Shown here: positions 62,363-64,000 of the stretch, one piece after another
Numbering within the stretch: the first letter of the stretch is position 1
How the letters are laid out: each line of letters starts with the position of its first letter
Assembly (NCBI GenBank): GCA_013397865.1
Contig: VZTI01004624.1
Coordinates: 421,237-485,236, forward strand
From: Struthidea cinerea
Taxonomy: Eukaryota; Chordata; Aves; Passeriformes; Corcoracidae
Direction of reading: 5' to 3'
Length of the DNA stretch: 64,000 bases
Made by a program: the position numbers and the translations under genes
The notes under the pieces: model-generated
Database searches by the model: none
Seen by the model: only the letters and a program-made list of their open reading frames with translations
What the model was told of the DNA's origin: nothing

Positions 62363-63266
62363 CTAGAAAGATTTAAAAAATAAATTCAGTGTTTGTAATC
62401 AGCTTGCAGGCTCCAGCATTCAGGCCTGTCTATAAGCACACAACAGTTAAAACAAAACCATCATCACCATGACCTCATCCAGTCAATTCATTACATAAAA
62501 GGACAATCATGACATGAAGACCATTAATGCAACAGCTGCTGAGTCACTGCTGGTGAGAAGTGGGGCCTAAGCGGCCAACACAGGCGTTTGATTTGGGAGG
62601 CAGCAGAACATCAGCAGCTGGCAGAGCAGTGTCCCTGATTCGGTGGCTGGCTGCGACACAGGACATCACAGCCAGTGAATATGGATCAGATGTTTCTGTC
62701 CGAGAACTATAGCACACCAAGACAACCACACATGTGGAGATGTGACTCTAGTCTCGAGGGTGGACAAGCGCCAGAACTGGTCTCACACAATGTCATGTTC
62801 TGTAGATGCCTTCAGGAGCATTTCAAACGAGCCATCTTTCCCCACCTCCCAAAGGAGGGCAGTGCCTGTCCACGAACACACACCAGGAGGAGAAAAAGTT
62901 CTTACAGGAAAAAATGTAACGGCCGAAGTGCCTCTCTAACTACTTATAGCCCAAGAGATCTGTCTCAAGAACCTCCGAGCACTAAAGCACTGGAGCTTAT
63001 TTGCAGTTCAGCATTTCCCCAGTGGGACAGGCAAAGCTCAGGCACTCATGGAGAGCAGGAATGCCAGGGCTGAGTCCAAGCAGGAACTCACCGAGCGCAC
63101 AACATCGATGACCGGGGCCAGTCCGGCCTCGTTCTTGGCATAGTTGAGCCTCGTCTGTTCACTGACCAGTGTCCACAGCTTGTCCAGGTTGACAGTGGGA
63201 CAGAACTTCTGGTTTCTCTTTAAGTGATAGTGTCTCATGCCCACTTTTCCAAAGTAACCAGGGTGA
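62234..63266 (-). CDS. RPL27A: RPL27A (ribosomal protein uL15), 3' part, partial
   Basis: Large ribosomal subunit protein uL15, a cytosolic housekeeping gene. Two coding exons are inside the window: 63266-63092 and 62362-62234. Together they encode residues 49-148 of a 148-residue protein, with codon 48 split upstream. The N-terminal exons lie beyond 64,000: nothing resembling the basic, Gly/His-rich N-terminus is seen in 63,267-64,000. Both introns visible here contain an H/ACA snoRNA, as in mammalian RPL27A. It lies head-to-tail with TRIM66. Confidence 0.96.
62627..62758 (-). ncRNA. H/ACA box snoRNA, diverged SNORA3-family paralogue, last RPL27A intron
   Basis: A second copy of the same family inside the last RPL27A intron (62363-63091). 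It shares 'CGAGACTA', 'AGAGTCACATCT', 'TTGGTGTGCT' and 'ATTCACTGGCTGTG' with the other copy. The 5' stem is CGAGA/TCTCG, the H box ACAGAA, the 3' stem CTGAT/ATCAG, and ACA lies three bases from the end (ACACTG). Mammals also have two such copies (SNORA3A and SNORA3B, the latter formerly SNORA45); which avian copy matches which is not clear. Stem and loop sequences differ from the partner, with pairing kept. Confidence 0.82.
63092..63266 (-). CDS. RPL27A: RPL27A penultimate coding exon
   Basis: Encodes residues 49-106 after completing codon 48 (Tyr). Reads 'HPGYFGKVGMRHYHLKRNQ' and 'FCPTVNLDKLWTLVSEQTR', ending 'VIDVVRS'. Acceptor TTCCACAG^TCAC, donor CTCG^GTGAGT. It differs from the human sequence at only a few places. 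Confidence 0.96.
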
Positions 63267-63582
63267 CTGTGGAAGAAACACATTCTACATGAGATCACAT
63301 TTTTAATTCATCCTGAACAAGCAGAACTACAAATTGACACTGGAACAAGCATCTTACATGATCAAAGTAATCAAAATGTCACATTATACCTTTTTTCATA
63401 TCAATACATGTAGGATTTAGGTGCAACAATGATTAGTATCCAAACCAAGGAAAAATTACTCCAAGTGTTTCTTCTCCCTTGAACTCACAACTCAGTCCCC
63501 CTCACTGGTGAGTGTGTATTTCCAGGGAAGCCCCAACTCCATGAACCCAGGGGGGGCTGCCCTGCCTGGGGAGTTTTGGCAC

Positions 63583-63716
63583 AGCTGTCACTAACCCGGT
63601 GACTGACGGAGCCAGGAAGGGCACAGCCAGTGAATAGAGATTAGTGGTTCCTGTCCGAGGACTCCAGCACACCAGGACCACAGGCAGCGCCCAGATGTGA
63701 CTCTATAGTCTCGGGA
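63583..63716 (-). ncRNA. SNORA3: H/ACA box snoRNA, SNORA3 family, in an RPL27A intron
   Basis: Guides pseudouridylation of rRNA; processed from the host intron. On the minus strand it shows a 5' hairpin closed by CCGAG/CTCGG, an H box ACAGGA, a 3' hairpin closed by CACTAA/TTAGTG, and an ACA box exactly three bases before the inferred 3' end (ACAGCT). The blocks 'GAGTCAC', 'GTGTGCT', 'AGTCCTCG' and 'ACTGGCTGTG' are those of mammalian ACA3, which also sits in RPL27A introns. The 5' end is approximate to a few bases. Confidence 0.85.
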
Positions 63717-64000
63717 ATCAGACAACATCCCTCACCTTTACAGGATGCAGATAACAGGATGCAGTTTGGATTTAACACTGCATTCTGAATTTGCTGTGTG
63801 CACACTGTTAAGCCAGGAGCGCACTGTAATGGGCAAATTTGGTCAACTTTACCTAAAGCTGCACTGAACTCCAAGATTCCAAGTAAAAAGACCTTTGATT
63901 TTAGGGTAAGTGGAGACATGAGCAGCTACAATGCCACACTTCCCATTAAAGGAAAAAACACGTAGGATTGCAGGAAAATTTGTTTATTTACATATAAAAG

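Overview
The window is from a bird nuclear genome. It carries truncated CR1 LINEs with the avian-type 3' end (a run of ATTCTAT-type units after the 'gatctttaaggtccct' signature). It has AT-rich introns of modest size, and its multi-exon genes have ordinary GT-AG introns. Gene content matches the vertebrate STK33 - TRIM66 - RPL27A neighbourhood. No prokaryotic, plasmid or phage feature is present, and no CRISPR array.

Layout, in ascending coordinates: 1-13,750 is intergenic, with one full 3' CR1 fragment (about 5,070-5,661) beside an isolated CpG-rich block (about 5,740-6,070), a possible promoter. 14,021-58,713 is TRIM66 (TIF1-delta) on the minus strand. I could reconstruct it as 20 coding exons with consistent phases at every junction, 3,735 bp of CDS including the stop, 1,244 residues. 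Domain order is RING, B-box 1, B-box 2, coiled coil, a long Q/P-rich disordered region, a PINLS motif, PHD finger, bromodomain, basic tail. 58,714-62,180 is intergenic and holds an internal CR1 reverse-transcriptase fragment. 62,234 to beyond 64,000 is the 3' part of RPL27A, also minus strand: the last two coding exons (residues 49-148), a poly(A) signal, and two related H/ACA snoRNAs of the SNORA3 family, one in each of two introns. The first RPL27A exons lie past the right edge.

The genes are not an operon. RPL27A is a housekeeping ribosomal protein gene and snoRNA host. TRIM66 is a chromatin reader and co-repressor of the TIF1 family. What deserves a second look: a complete RING finger encoded by two upstream exons of TRIM66, a protein usually described as lacking a RING; an internal Met that lines up with the mammalian annotated start; the head-to-tail order of RPL27A and TRIM66; several very short or easily missed TRIM66 exons; a pair of adjacent perfect hairpins in intron 1; and small tandem duplications in introns. 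Exon boundaries come from reading splice sites and frame by eye and from remembered mammalian TRIM66 and RPL27A; no alignment was run.
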